A stretch of DNA of 64,000 nucleotides from Clavibacter michiganensis subsp. tessellarius. Lineage in GTDB: Bacteria; Actinomycetota; Actinomycetes; Actinomycetales; Microbacteriaceae. Below the pieces are notes generated by a model. It was given only the letters and a program-made list of their open reading frames with translations. It was not told where the DNA came from and searched no databases. The stretch is taken from the NCBI RefSeq assembly GCF_021922985.1, contig NZ_CP040788.1, positions 620,001-684,000 of the forward strand, read 5' to 3'. A program made the translations under genes and the position numbers. Each line of letters opens with the position of its first letter. The stretch's first letter is position 1. Positions 18,062-26,488 of the stretch are shown here, piece after piece.

Positions 18062-19102
18062 GTGGACAGCCCCGACGATCCCGCCGAGCGGACGCCCGTC
18101 GTCCCGCCCCCGGCGGGCCCCGGCGGCGCTCCGCGGATCCGGCGGCACCGCGGCCGCGTGACCCGCGCGGACTTCGAGGCGCAGGTCCAGGCCACGCGGG
18201 CCGACCTCACGGCGCAGGTGCGCGCGACGCGCGCCTCGCTCGAGGCGACGAACGACCGCATCAACGCGCGCACTGGACGGAACCTCCTGTTCGCCGTGTC
18301 CGTGGGCCTGCTCCTCGGCGGGGTCGTGCTCGTGAGCCTCGTGGTGGTGAAGGAGCTCTTCCTCCTGATCGCGATGGCGCTCATGGCGTTCACCGCGTAC
18401 GAGCTCGCCACGGCCCTCCGCCAGGCCGGGCGACGGGTCCCACGCGTCGGATCCGTGGTCGCGGTCGTCGCCTACCTGCCGATCACCTACTTCTGGCGGC
18501 CGGACGGGCAGTGGCTCGGCCTCCTCGGGGTCATGGCCGGGCTCGCGCTCTGGCGCGTGGTCGAGCAGGCGGTGCCGGCCCGGCGCACGTCCGCGCGCGC
18601 GCTCGCGGGCGACGTCGGCTCGAGCCTGTTCCTGCTCGCCTACGTCGGGCTGCTCGGCTCGTTCGCCGTGCTGCTGACAGCGGGCGACGGCGGGGAGTGG
18701 TGGACGCTCGCGTTCCTCATCCTCGTCGTCTGCTGCGACACGGGCGCCTACGTCGCCGGCCTCAACTTCGGCAAGCACCCCATGGCGCCGACGATCAGCC
18801 CGAAGAAGACGTGGGAGGGGTTCGCGGGCGCCGCGATCGCGGCCGTGCTGGCGGGCATCCTCCTGGCGGTCTTCATGATCGACCAGCCCGTGTGGTTCGG
18901 GGCGCTCATGGGCCTCGTCATCGTGGTGACCGCGACGATGGGCGACCTCGCCGAGTCGCTCATGAAGCGCGACCTCGGCGTGAAGGACATCAGCTCCTGG
19001 CTGCCGGGCCACGGCGGCTTCCTCGACCGGCTCGACTCGATCCTCCCGTCCGCCGCGGTGGCCTACGCGCTGTTCCTCATCGTCCAGGGAGTTCCCTCGT
19101 AG
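18062..19102 (+). CDS. cdsA: Phosphatidate cytidylyltransferase (CDP-diglyceride synthase)
   Basis: 346 residues. Eight or so membrane helices from residue 75, ending with the full CdsA signature SLMKRDLGVKD-x-LPGHGGFLDRLDS. It makes CDP-diacylglycerol from phosphatidate and CTP. The N-terminal 75 residues are a soluble extension: a Pro-rich stretch, then a helix with a repeated 11-residue pattern (QVQATRADLTAQVRATRASL) that looks like a short coiled coil. The GTG start abuts the frr stop. Its TAG stop is also the first three bases of the next gene's -10 box. Confidence 0.94.
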   Translation: MDSPDDPAERTPVVPPPAGPGGAPRIRRHRGRVTRADFEAQVQATRADLTAQVRATRASLEATNDRINARTGRNLLFAVSVGLLLGGVVLVSLVVVKELFLLIAMALMAFTAYELATALRQAGRRVPRVGSVVAVVAYLPITYFWRPDGQWLGLLGVMAGLALWRVVEQAVPARRTSARALAGDVGSSLFLLAYVGLLGSFAVLLTAGDGGEWWTLAFLILVVCCDTGAYVAGLNFGKHPMAPTISPKKTWEGFAGAAIAAVLAGILLAVFMIDQPVWFGALMGLVIVVTATMGDLAESLMKRDLGVKDISSWLPGHGGFLDRLDSILPSAAVAYALFLIVQGVPS

Positions 19103-19105
19103 GAT
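19100..19105 (+). promoter_or_regulatory. -10 box TAGGAT overlapping the cdsA stop codon
   Basis: TAGGAT shares its TAG with the cdsA stop and ends seven bases before ATG 19113. Confidence 0.55.
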
Positions 19106-19112
19106 GTCCCGG

Positions 19113-19658
19113 ATGACCACCACCTTCCCGAGCGCCGGACGCCGCGAGCGCGGCTACGACCCCGCCCAGGTCGACGCCTTCCTGCAGGACGCGCGCCGCT
19201 GCTACGACGACGAGGCCGACCGCTCCCTCACCTCGGAGACCATCCGGCGCGTCTCCTTCGACATGCGCCGCGGCGGGTACTCGGCCGCCGCGGTGGACCG
19301 CGTGCTCGAGCGCCTCGAGGACGCCTTCGCGGTGCGCGAGCGCGACCGCACGGTGGCGCGCGTCGGCGCGGACGCCTGGAACGCGGAGGCACGGAGGGCG
19401 GCCCAGGAGATCCTCGACCGGGTCAGCCGGCCGGCGGGGGAGCGCTTCGACCGCGCGGGCTTCCTGACGACCGGGTACGACCGCCGCGAGGTGGACCGCT
19501 TCGCGGACCGCGTCGCCAAGTACTTCCGCGGCACGAAGCCCATGAGCGTCGACGACGTGCGCACCGTGGCCTTCCACCCCCGTCGCGGCGGCTACCGCGA
19601 GGCGCAGGTCGACCTGCTCCTCGACGCGGTGGTCGACGTCATGAACGCCGTCCGCTGA
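19113..19658 (+). CDS. Protein with four DivIVA-like motifs
   Basis: 181 residues with four copies of a short G-Y-x(3)-V-D motif: RGYDPAQVDAFL (near 10), GGYSAAAVDRVL (near 51), GYDRREVDRFA (near 121) and GGYREAQVDLLL (near 155). This is the DivI1A-type motif seen at the N-terminus of Wag31/DivIVA, but here without a coiled coil. It has no membrane segment. A role in polar growth or division is inferred from the motif only. ATG 19113 was chosen over 19104, which would lie inside the -10 box. Confidence 0.75.
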   Translation: MTTTFPSAGRRERGYDPAQVDAFLQDARRCYDDEADRSLTSETIRRVSFDMRRGGYSAAAVDRVLERLEDAFAVRERDRTVARVGADAWNAEARRAAQEILDRVSRPAGERFDRAGFLTTGYDRREVDRFADRVAKYFRGTKPMSVDDVRTVAFHPRRGGYREAQVDLLLDAVVDVMNAVR

Positions 19659-19744
19659 CCGATCCCACTCCTCCTCCACCGCATCCGCGCCTGGCAGGAC
19701 GCCCCCGATCCCGCCCTCGACTCGCCATCCAGGTAACGGTTGGG

Positions 19745-19750
19745 TAAAGT
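19745..19750 (+). promoter_or_regulatory. -10 box TAAAGT
   Basis: TAAAGT ends 11 bases before ATG 19762, so the leader would be about five bases. Confidence 0.45.
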
Positions 19751-19761
19751 CGTGCGGAGTT

Positions 19762-20481
19762 ATGGGTAGACACGCGCACGACCTCGCTCCTCGCCAGCCG
19801 CTCACCGCCGCGCCGAGGCCCGTCCGCCGACGCCGGTCGGCGTTCTCCCGCGTGGCGGCCCCCACCATCGCGTTCGGCGCGGCTGCCGCCTTCATGCTCG
19901 TCAACGTCGTGGATCCCACGTCCGGGGCCGTCGCCAACCCGCAGTACCAGGAGTACCAGGCGACCGTGGCGCAGCTCGCCCGGGCCGACGCGCAGACGCT
20001 CACGGTCGCCTCCGCCCAGACGACCGTCGACATCGAGCCGGGCTTCCAGTCCGTCGCCCCGCCGCCGCCGCCCCCGCCCGTCGCGGCCGCACCTGCGCCG
20101 TCCACGGGGACCGGGTCCGGTTCGGGCTCCAAGTCCTCCGGCTCCGGCGCGCCCTCGGGTGGCTCCGTGGCCATCCCGGATCCCGGCAGCGCCCGCGGCA
20201 TCGCGCGCAGCATCCTCGCCTCGCAGGGCATGGGCGACGACCAGTACGCCTGCCTCGACTACCTCTGGACCAAGGAGTCCGGCTGGCGCGTCAACGCGTA
20301 CAACCCCAGCGGGGCCTACGGCATCCCGCAGGCCCTCCCCGGCAGCAAGATGGCGTCCGCGGGCGCCGACTGGCAGACCAACCCCGCCACGCAGATCGTG
20401 TGGGGCCTCGGCTACATCGACTCGCGCTACGGCTCGCCCTGCGGCGCGAAGGCGCACAGCGTCCTGAAGAACTGGTACTGA
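19762..20481 (+). CDS. Secreted lysozyme-like (transglycosylase-fold) protein
   Basis: 239 residues. A basic N-terminus (PVRRRRSAF) precedes a membrane/signal segment (about 30-52), a spacer with seven consecutive prolines and Gly/Ser repeats, and a C-terminal lysozyme-like domain: catalytic Glu in WTKESGWRVNAYNPSGAYGIPQ (near 176), then the conserved GADWQTNPATQIVWGLGYI. This is the form of many actinobacterial transglycosylase-like domains that act on peptidoglycan. Two Cys near the domain ends (YACLDY and SPCGAK) could form a disulfide. Confidence 0.85.
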   Translation: MGRHAHDLAPRQPLTAAPRPVRRRRSAFSRVAAPTIAFGAAAAFMLVNVVDPTSGAVANPQYQEYQATVAQLARADAQTLTVASAQTTVDIEPGFQSVAPPPPPPPVAAAPAPSTGTGSGSGSKSSGSGAPSGGSVAIPDPGSARGIARSILASQGMGDDQYACLDYLWTKESGWRVNAYNPSGAYGIPQALPGSKMASAGADWQTNPATQIVWGLGYIDSRYGSPCGAKAHSVLKNWY

Positions 20482-20484
20482 CCC

Positions 20485-20518
20485 GACGCCCGTCCGGACC
20501 GCGATCCGGACGGGCGTC
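20485..20518 (+). terminator. Perfect 14-bp hairpin
   Basis: GACGCCCGTCCGGA (20485-20498) and its exact complement (20505-20518) around CCGCGA, three bases after the upstream stop. No T tract. Confidence 0.7.
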
Positions 20519-20537
20519 CGTCGTCCGCCCGGCGGGC

Positions 20538-20543
20538 TAGCCT
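20538..20543 (+). promoter_or_regulatory. -10 box TAGCCT, leaderless promoter
   Basis: TAGCCT ends six bases before ATG 20550. The GGAGG in those six bases abuts the ATG and is too close to act as a normal ribosome binding site. Confidence 0.55.
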
Positions 20544-20549
20544 CGGAGG

Positions 20550-22280
20550 ATGGACTACGCGGCTCTCGGCGTCGCCGGGATCGCGACCCTGGTCGCCGTC
20601 ACCCTGCTCGCGCGGCGCATCCGGGTGGCCACGCCGCTCGTGCTCGTGCTGGTGGGCGTCGGCGTCTCCTTCCTCCCGGGCGTGCCGCCGGTCGAGGTCC
20701 CCCCGGAGCTGATCCTCGCGGGAGTCCTCCCGCCGCTGCTCTACGGAGCCGCGGTGACGGTGCCGCTCGTCGACCTCCGTCGCAACCTCCGCACGATCGT
20801 GAGCCTCTCCGTCGTGCTCGTGCTGGTGTCGGCAGGCGGGATCGGGCTGCTGATCTACGCGCTCTTCCCGAACCTGTCCTTCGCGGGCGCGCTCGCCCTC
20901 GGCGCCGTCGTGAGCCCGCCGGACGCCGTGGCGGCGACGAGCATCGCCCGGCGCCTGGGCCTGCCGCCGCGCCTCGTCACGGTGCTCGAGGGCGAGGGCC
21001 TCGTCAACGACGCGACCGCCCTGGTGCTGCTGCGGACGTCCATCGCGGCGGTCGGCGCGACGATCGACCTCTGGCAGGCCGCGGGCGGCTTCCTCCTCTC
21101 CGCGGTGGGCGCGCTCGCCATCGGGATCGCCGTCGGGGCCCTGACGACCGAGATCCGGCGGCGCCTCGACGACCCCGTGCTCGACACGGCCATCTCCTTC
21201 GCGGTGCCGTTCGTGGCCTTCATCCCCGCGGAGGAGGTCGGGGCCTCGGGCGTGCTCGCGGTCGTCGCCGCGGGCATCTGGTCGGGGCACCGCAGCGCGT
21301 CCACGCTGTCGGCGCAGTCGCGCATCAACGAGCGGCTCAACTGGCGGACCGCGCTGTTCGTGCTCGAGAACGGGGTCTTCCTCGTGATGGGGCTGGAGCT
21401 GCGCGACATCCTCGACGAGGTGCACGAGGCCGACCTGGGCGTGGGCAGGGCGGTGCTGTACGGGATCCTCACCCTCACGGTGCTGACGCTCATCCGCTTC
21501 GCCTTCCTCGTGCCCCTGCTGCTGGGGCTCCGCCGCCACGAGCAGCGCGCCGCGGATCGCGCGCGACGCGTCGGGCACTGGCTGGAGCGGCTCCGACGCG
21601 CGCGGGGCGACGACCGGCCGAGCCGCCGGGAGCGCCGTGCGGCTCGGATCCTCCAGCGGCGCCGCGCCGACATCGAGGCGCTCCGCTCGCAGGGCCTCGG
21701 CTGGCGCGGCGGGCTCGTGCTCGGCTGGGCCGGCATGCGCGGCGTGGTGACGTTGGCCGCGGCGCAGTCGCTCCCGTCGGGGACGCCGTACCGGGCGCAG
21801 CTCGTGCTCATCGCCTTCACGGTCGCGATTGCGTCCCTGCTCGTCAACGGCGGCACGCTCCCGGCGGTCATCCGCCTGAGCGGCATCCGGGGGAGCGACG
21901 AGGTCGAGGACGAGCGCGACCTCGCCGAGCTGGTGTCGGAGCTCGCGGACGCCGGGATCCGCGCGCTCGACGAGGGGGCGCGGGGCCTTCCCGACGGCCA
22001 GGAGGTCGACCCCGAGGTGGTCGAGCGCGTGCGGCGCGACACGGCCCTGCGCGCGGAGTGGGCGAGCGAGCGCGCCGAGGCGATGGCGGCCGACGACGAC
22101 GCGCCGCTCACCCCGCGCGCGACCTACCTGCTGCTCCGTCGCCACGTCCTCGACGCCGAGCGCCAGGCGCTGCTCGAGGCGCGCGGCTCGGGCACGCACC
22201 CGTCGCGGGTCCTCGCCCGCGCGCAGCGGATGCTGGACCACGAGGAGGCCCGCCTCGGCCGGCAGAGCGACGCCGGCTGA
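20550..22280 (+). CDS. Cation/proton antiporter, CPA1 (NhaP) family
   Basis: 576 residues. About 12 membrane helices in the first 400 residues with CPA1 motifs: LPPLLYGAA, SPPDAVAATSI, and the ion-binding EGEGLVNDATALV (Asn-Asp near 155). It exchanges sodium or potassium for protons. A basic 70-residue loop (HEQRAADRARRVG...) interrupts the membrane domain near 330-385, and the C-terminal 140 residues form a soluble charged domain likely to regulate activity. Its promoter lies between a strong terminator and the ATG, so it is transcribed on its own. Confidence 0.9.
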   Translation: MDYAALGVAGIATLVAVTLLARRIRVATPLVLVLVGVGVSFLPGVPPVEVPPELILAGVLPPLLYGAAVTVPLVDLRRNLRTIVSLSVVLVLVSAGGIGLLIYALFPNLSFAGALALGAVVSPPDAVAATSIARRLGLPPRLVTVLEGEGLVNDATALVLLRTSIAAVGATIDLWQAAGGFLLSAVGALAIGIAVGALTTEIRRRLDDPVLDTAISFAVPFVAFIPAEEVGASGVLAVVAAGIWSGHRSASTLSAQSRINERLNWRTALFVLENGVFLVMGLELRDILDEVHEADLGVGRAVLYGILTLTVLTLIRFAFLVPLLLGLRRHEQRAADRARRVGHWLERLRRARGDDRPSRRERRAARILQRRRADIEALRSQGLGWRGGLVLGWAGMRGVVTLAAAQSLPSGTPYRAQLVLIAFTVAIASLLVNGGTLPAVIRLSGIRGSDEVEDERDLAELVSELADAGIRALDEGARGLPDGQEVDPEVVERVRRDTALRAEWASERAEAMAADDDAPLTPRATYLLLRRHVLDAERQALLEARGSGTHPSRVLARAQRMLDHEEARLGRQSDAG

Positions 22281-22302
22281 CGGGACGGCGCGGCGCGCGG
22301 CC

Positions 22303-22308
22303 TAGGAT
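22303..22308 (+). promoter_or_regulatory. -10 box TAGGAT, leaderless promoter
   Basis: TAGGAT ends six bases before ATG 22315. Confidence 0.6.
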
Positions 22309-22314
22309 CGGATC

Positions 22315-22611
22315 ATGCCGCGCAGCAATCGACCCCGGGGGAGACGCCGCCCGGGGGACGAGGACGAGGACGTGCTGACGCGCCTCCTCAGCGGCTCGCA
22401 GCACACGGAGACCCGGCGCGGACGCGTGTGGAACGTGCAGCCCGTCTCCGCGGCCCGCGCGCTCAAGGTCTACCGCTGCCCCGGCTGCCTGCTCGACATC
22501 GAGCCGGGCCACGCGCACGTCGTCGCGTGGCGCGCCGACGGGATGATGGGCGAGGAGAGCGACCTCGCCGCCCGCCGGCACTGGCACTCCCACTGCTGGA
22601 AGGTCTCATGA
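22315..22611 (+). CDS. Small zinc-ribbon-like protein, function unknown
   Basis: 98 residues. Basic/acidic N-terminus (RGRRRPGDEDEDV), then YRCPGCLLDI and, near the end, HWHSHCWKV; the CxxC and H/HxxHC pairs suggest a zinc-binding fold. Similar short proteins recur in actinobacteria, often with an ATP/GTP-binding name that the sequence does not support (no Walker motif). It overlaps the next gene by four bases (ATGA), so the two are co-transcribed. Confidence 0.7.
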   Translation: MPRSNRPRGRRRPGDEDEDVLTRLLSGSQHTETRRGRVWNVQPVSAARALKVYRCPGCLLDIEPGHAHVVAWRADGMMGEESDLAARRHWHSHCWKVS

Positions 22612-23339
22612 CGGACACCGCGCCCCGCCCCATCACGAGCTCCACGGAGCTGCCCGCCCGGCGCGAGGAGGTCGAGCTCCGGACGGCCGACGGCCTGCGC
22701 CTCGTGGGCGAGCTGGCGCTGCCGGCCGACCGCGATCCCGTCGCCACGCTCGTGACCCTGCACCCGCTGCCCACCGCCGGCGGCTTCATGGACTCGCACG
22801 TGCTGCGCAAGGCGGCGCTCCGCCTCCCCGCCCTCGCCGACCTGGCGGTGCTGCGCTTCAACACGCGCGGCACGACGTCGGCCCGGGGGACCAGCGAGGG
22901 CGCGTTCGACGGCGGCGAGGGGGAGCGGCACGACCTCGCGGCGGCCATGGACCTCGTGGCGGCGCGCGGTCTGCCGGCTCCCTGGATCGTCGGCTGGTCG
23001 TTCGGCACGGAGATCGCGCTGCGGCACGGCCGGGCGCACCCCGTCGAGGGCGCCGTGCTGCTGTCGCCCCCGCTGCACCGGGCGAGCGCCGAGGAGGTCG
23101 CCGCCTGGCACGGCGACCCGCGGCGCCTCGTGATCCTCGTGCCCGAGCACGACGACTTCCTCCAGCCGGCCGAGGCGCGGGAGCGGTTCGCGTCGGTGCC
23201 GGAGGCGGAGCTCATCGCGGTCGACGGCGCCAAGCACCTGTGGGTGGGCGAGTCGCAGGTGTCCCGCGTGCTCACCGAGATCGTGCGAGCGGTCCACCCG
23301 ACGGCGCTACCGCTCCCGACGGAGTGGCCCGTCGTCTGA
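22608..23339 (+). CDS. Alpha/beta hydrolase
   Basis: 243 residues. Alpha/beta-hydrolase fold with the nucleophile elbow GWSFGTE (Ser near 129), acid residue in PEHDDFLQP and His in GAKHLWVG near the C-terminus. No signal peptide, so cytosolic. Resembles small acyl-ester or dienelactone-type hydrolases, substrate unknown. ATGA overlap with the upstream zinc-ribbon protein. It converges on the AI-2E-type permease, 12 bases apart. Confidence 0.82.
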   Translation: MTDTAPRPITSSTELPARREEVELRTADGLRLVGELALPADRDPVATLVTLHPLPTAGGFMDSHVLRKAALRLPALADLAVLRFNTRGTTSARGTSEGAFDGGEGERHDLAAAMDLVAARGLPAPWIVGWSFGTEIALRHGRAHPVEGAVLLSPPLHRASAEEVAAWHGDPRRLVILVPEHDDFLQPAEARERFASVPEAELIAVDGAKHLWVGESQVSRVLTEIVRAVHPTALPLPTEWPVV

Positions 23340-23351
23340 CCCGTTCGGTCG

Positions 23352-24410
23352 TCAGCGCTCGTTCTGGAGCGGGACCGCCACCTGCCGGATGATGAGCAGC
23401 ACCGCGGCGGCCACCGGCACCGCGATGAGCGCGCCGAGCACGCCGAGCAGCGTGCCACCCGTGAGCGCCGCGATGACCACGATGACGCCGGGCACCTTCA
23501 CGGCGCGGTTCATGATGTTGGGGCTGAGGACGTACGCCTCGATCTGCATGTAGACGAGGTAGTACACGGCCACCGCGATCCACGTGTTCATCGACTCCGG
23601 CAGCAGCACGACCTGGCCGAGGACGATGAGCGCCGAGCCCGTGATGGTTCCGACGAGCGGCAGCAGCGAGAAGAGGAACGCGATGAAGGCCCACACGGCG
23701 GGGAGCGCCGCGCCCACGATGCTGAGGTAGACGAAGCTCAGCACGCCGTTGCACAGCGCGAGCCCCACCTGCCCGGTGACGTACCGGCCGACCGACTGGG
23801 TGATCTGCTCGGCGATGTCGGCGAAGCGCGCGCGGCGGGTCGCCGGCACCAGCTTGTAGACGCCGCTCTTGAAGGAGTTGAGCGAGGCCGTGAAGTACAT
23901 CGTGAGGATCACGATGATGACCATGCCGAAGAGGAAGTTGCCGATGGTGAAGGCGACGTTGATGACGTTGCCCGTGATGGTCGCGACGTTGGAGGCGTTC
24001 GACAGGTAGGCGATGAGCTGGTCGGCGCCGCTCTGCACGTCGAAGACCTCGCGCGGCACGAACGACTGCAGGTTCGCGATGAACTGGTCTCCGCTCACGC
24101 TCTGGGCGTAGTCGACGATCTGCGAGACGAGCGCGCTCGCCTGGTTGACGACCACCGGGATCACGGCGAGGAGCACGCCGGCGAGGGAGCCGAGGAGCAC
24201 GAGGAAGATCACGAGGATGGCGACCGGGCGCGGCACCCCCTTGCGCTCCAGGAAGGTGACGAGCGGGTCGATGCCGAGCGCCAGGAAGATGGCGGTGCCC
24301 ACGTACGTGAGCACCGTGCCGAGGGAGACGAGCGCGCCGCCGATGACGAGCGCGGTGAGCACGCCGAGCCCGGCCAGGAGCCCGAGCCGGTAGGGGTTCT
24401 GGATCTTCAC
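23352..24410 (-). CDS. AI-2E family (PerM-like) transporter
   Basis: 352 residues with about eight membrane helices in the PerM/TqsA pattern: paired helices at the N-terminus, a long extracytoplasmic or amphipathic stretch (about 90-150, rich in Gln and Ser), then FVYLSIVGAALPAVWAFIAF and LLPLVGTITGSALIVLGQ. Members export small molecules or ions; AI-2 itself should not be assumed. GTG start with GGAGG upstream, 25 bases after the coiled-coil gene's stop, so likely the second gene of a two-gene operon. Confidence 0.85.
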   Translation of the reverse strand: MKIQNPYRLGLLAGLGVLTALVIGGALVSLGTVLTYVGTAIFLALGIDPLVTFLERKGVPRPVAILVIFLVLLGSLAGVLLAVIPVVVNQASALVSQIVDYAQSVSGDQFIANLQSFVPREVFDVQSGADQLIAYLSNASNVATITGNVINVAFTIGNFLFGMVIIVILTMYFTASLNSFKSGVYKLVPATRRARFADIAEQITQSVGRYVTGQVGLALCNGVLSFVYLSIVGAALPAVWAFIAFLFSLLPLVGTITGSALIVLGQVVLLPESMNTWIAVAVYYLVYMQIEAYVLSPNIMNRAVKVPGVIVVIAALTGGTLLGVLGALIAVPVAAAVLLIIRQVAVPLQNER

Positions 24411-24435
24411 GTCGGGACCTCCGAGTCGGCGGCGC

Positions 24436-26205
24436 TCAGCGCTCGGTGCGGGAATCGTCGGAGGAGGCGTCGTCCGCCTGGGTCAGCACGCCGCGGACGT
24501 TCTCGAGGTACGCGGCCACCGCCTCGCGCTCGATCCTAATGCGGTCGAGGCGCTCCTCCGCGTCGGCCACCGTCTCGCGGGAGCGGCGCTCCGCGTCGGC
24601 CAGGGTCTCGCGGGCGCGGCGCTCGGCGTCGGCGATCGCGGCGCGGGCGTCGTGGTCGGCGTCCTCGCGCACGGAGCGGGCGGCCTCGCGGCTCTCGACC
24701 GCGAGCTCCTCCGCCTCCTGCCGTGTGGAGGCGAGGAGCGCCGTGACCTCCTGCAGCCGCGCCTCGGCCTCGCCCAGGTACGCGGCGGTGCGCTCGGCGG
24801 CGTCGCGCTGGCGCTCGGCGGCGTCCTGCGCGTCGTGGTCGCGCCGGGCGGTGATCTCGGCGTCGAGGTCGAGGTGCCCCTGCTCGATCTCGCGGCTGAG
24901 GGCCAGGCGCGCCTCGTCGGCCTCCGCGCCGAGGATCCGGCGCGTCTCGGCCGCCTCCCGCTCGAGGCGGAGCCGCTCGGCCTCGCGGCGGTCGGCCTCC
25001 AGGTCCTCGGCCTCGGCGATCTCCCGCTCGAGCGCCGTGCGCGCGGTGACGGCCTCCAGCTCCAGCTGCTCCCGGGTGGCGCGCGTCTCGAGGGCGAGCT
25101 GCTCGGTGCCCGCCGCGATGTCGCGGGCGAGGTCCGTGCGCGCCTCGTCGACGTCGCGCGCGAGCTCCGCACGGGCGGTCGCGACCTCGAGGTCGAGCGC
25201 CTCGCGCGTCTCCGCGATCTCGCGCTCGAGCGACGCGCGCGTCTCCTCGACGTCACGGTCGAAGGCGGTTCGCTCCGCCTGGATGCGGCGGTCGAAGTCG
25301 TCGCGCGACGCCTGCAGCTCGCGGGCCCAGTCGGTGCGGGCCTGCTCGACCTCGCGGTCGAGGTCGGCGCGGGTGCGCTCGTCGAGCTCGGCGAGGGCGA
25401 TGCGCTGGGTCTCCGTCTCGAGGCCGAGGCGCTCCTCGACCTCGCGGACCTCGCGGTCGAGGTCGGCGCGCTCCTCGGCGACGGCCTCGTCGTGGCGGGC
25501 GCGGGCGTCCGCGAGCTCCCGCTCGAGGGCGCCGCGGGCCAGGACGCTGTCACGGGCGAGGTCGGCGGCGTCCCGACGGGCCTCGTCGGTCTCCCGGTCG
25601 ACCCGGGCGCGGAGCTCGGCGACCTCGCGGGCCACCTCGGCGCGCAGCGCCTCGGTCTCGCGCTCGGCCGTGCCGCGGAGGTCCGCGACCTCGGTGCGCG
25701 TGCGGAGGAGGAGGGCGGCGGCCTCGCGCTCGGCGTCGCTGCGGAGCCCCTCGGCGCGGTCGTCCGCGCGCTCCCGGAGGTCGTCGGCCTCGCGGCGGGC
25801 GGCGTCGACGATCTGGGCGGCCTGCGCCCGGGCGGAGTCCACGAGGTGGCGGGCGGTGGCCTCGGCCTCGGCGCGCTGCGCGTCCGTCTCCTCCTGCGTG
25901 GCGCGACGGAGGCGCGCGGCGTCCGCGTCGGCCTGGGCGACGAGCCGCGTGGACTGCTCCTCGGCGACGCGGAGGGTGGCCTCCAGGCGGGATCCGAGCC
26001 CCGCGAAGGTGGGGCTGCCCACCTCCTCGAGCTCGTCGCGCAGCTCGCCCTCGACGCGGCGCAGGCGCTCGGCCTCGGCGCGCGCCTCGGCGGCGAGCTG
26101 GTTGGAGCGGATGAGCTCGCGGCGGAGGTCGCCGACCGCCCGATCGACCTCGTCGCGGTTGTAGCCGCGCATGGCAGGGCTGAACGGGGTGTCGTCGTGG
26201 GGCAC
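24436..26205 (-). CDS. Very long coiled-coil protein with N-terminal DivIVA-like motif
   Basis: 589 residues. Near the N-terminus PFSPAMRGYNRDEVDRAVGDL is a DivIVA/Wag31-type lipid-targeting motif. Residues about 40-575 are nearly continuous heptad-rich coiled coil of Glu, Arg, Ala and Leu, with internal repeats (ETREALDLEVATARAEL-type units). No catalytic motif or membrane segment. This architecture fits a cytoskeletal or polar scaffold, by analogy with Scy or Wag31; that role is inference. GTG at 26205 with AAGGAG upstream; the longer in-frame start would read into the intergenic region. Confidence 0.75.
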   Translation of the reverse strand: MPHDDTPFSPAMRGYNRDEVDRAVGDLRRELIRSNQLAAEARAEAERLRRVEGELRDELEEVGSPTFAGLGSRLEATLRVAEEQSTRLVAQADADAARLRRATQEETDAQRAEAEATARHLVDSARAQAAQIVDAARREADDLRERADDRAEGLRSDAEREAAALLLRTRTEVADLRGTAERETEALRAEVAREVAELRARVDRETDEARRDAADLARDSVLARGALERELADARARHDEAVAEERADLDREVREVEERLGLETETQRIALAELDERTRADLDREVEQARTDWARELQASRDDFDRRIQAERTAFDRDVEETRASLEREIAETREALDLEVATARAELARDVDEARTDLARDIAAGTEQLALETRATREQLELEAVTARTALEREIAEAEDLEADRREAERLRLEREAAETRRILGAEADEARLALSREIEQGHLDLDAEITARRDHDAQDAAERQRDAAERTAAYLGEAEARLQEVTALLASTRQEAEELAVESREAARSVREDADHDARAAIADAERRARETLADAERRSRETVADAEERLDRIRIEREAVAAYLENVRGVLTQADDASSDDSRTER

Positions 26206-26258
26206 GGGGACTCCTTGTCGGGCGTCCGCGCACGCGGGGGCGGGCGCGGCAGGTGCCG

Positions 26259-26264
26259 ATCCTA
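26259..26264 (-). promoter_or_regulatory. -10 box TAGGAT for the coiled-coil/permease operon
   Basis: TAGGAT on the minus strand gives a leader of about 45 bases with a normal ribosome binding site. Confidence 0.5.
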
Positions 26265-26344
26265 CCGAGACCGGCCCCCCTCCTCCGCGGGGCGTCCCCG
26301 GGGACGGAGGCGGCGGGAGGGGAGGCGCTCCCAGGGTCGTCCGG

Positions 26345-26350
26345 TATCCT
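26345..26350 (+). promoter_or_regulatory. Candidate -10 box TATCCT
   Basis: TATCCT would give the 26489 gene a leader of about 130 bases. The 26206-26488 divergent gap holds only these two boxes that I can name. Confidence 0.35.
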
Positions 26351-26488
26351 TCGATGTCGTCGTCCGCCGCCGCCCGCCCGCATGTCGGCGGTGCGTCGCC
26401 CGGGCATCGCGCTCGTCGGCCGCCGCGGTCGCCGTGCCGGCCGCCGCCATCACCGCGGCCGCCCGCGACGACACGAGAGGAGACACCC

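Noticed and set aside
23352..24410. Quorum-sensing AI-2 exporter
   Set aside because: The family name reflects one member (TqsA); no luxS or lsr genes are near, so function is left open.
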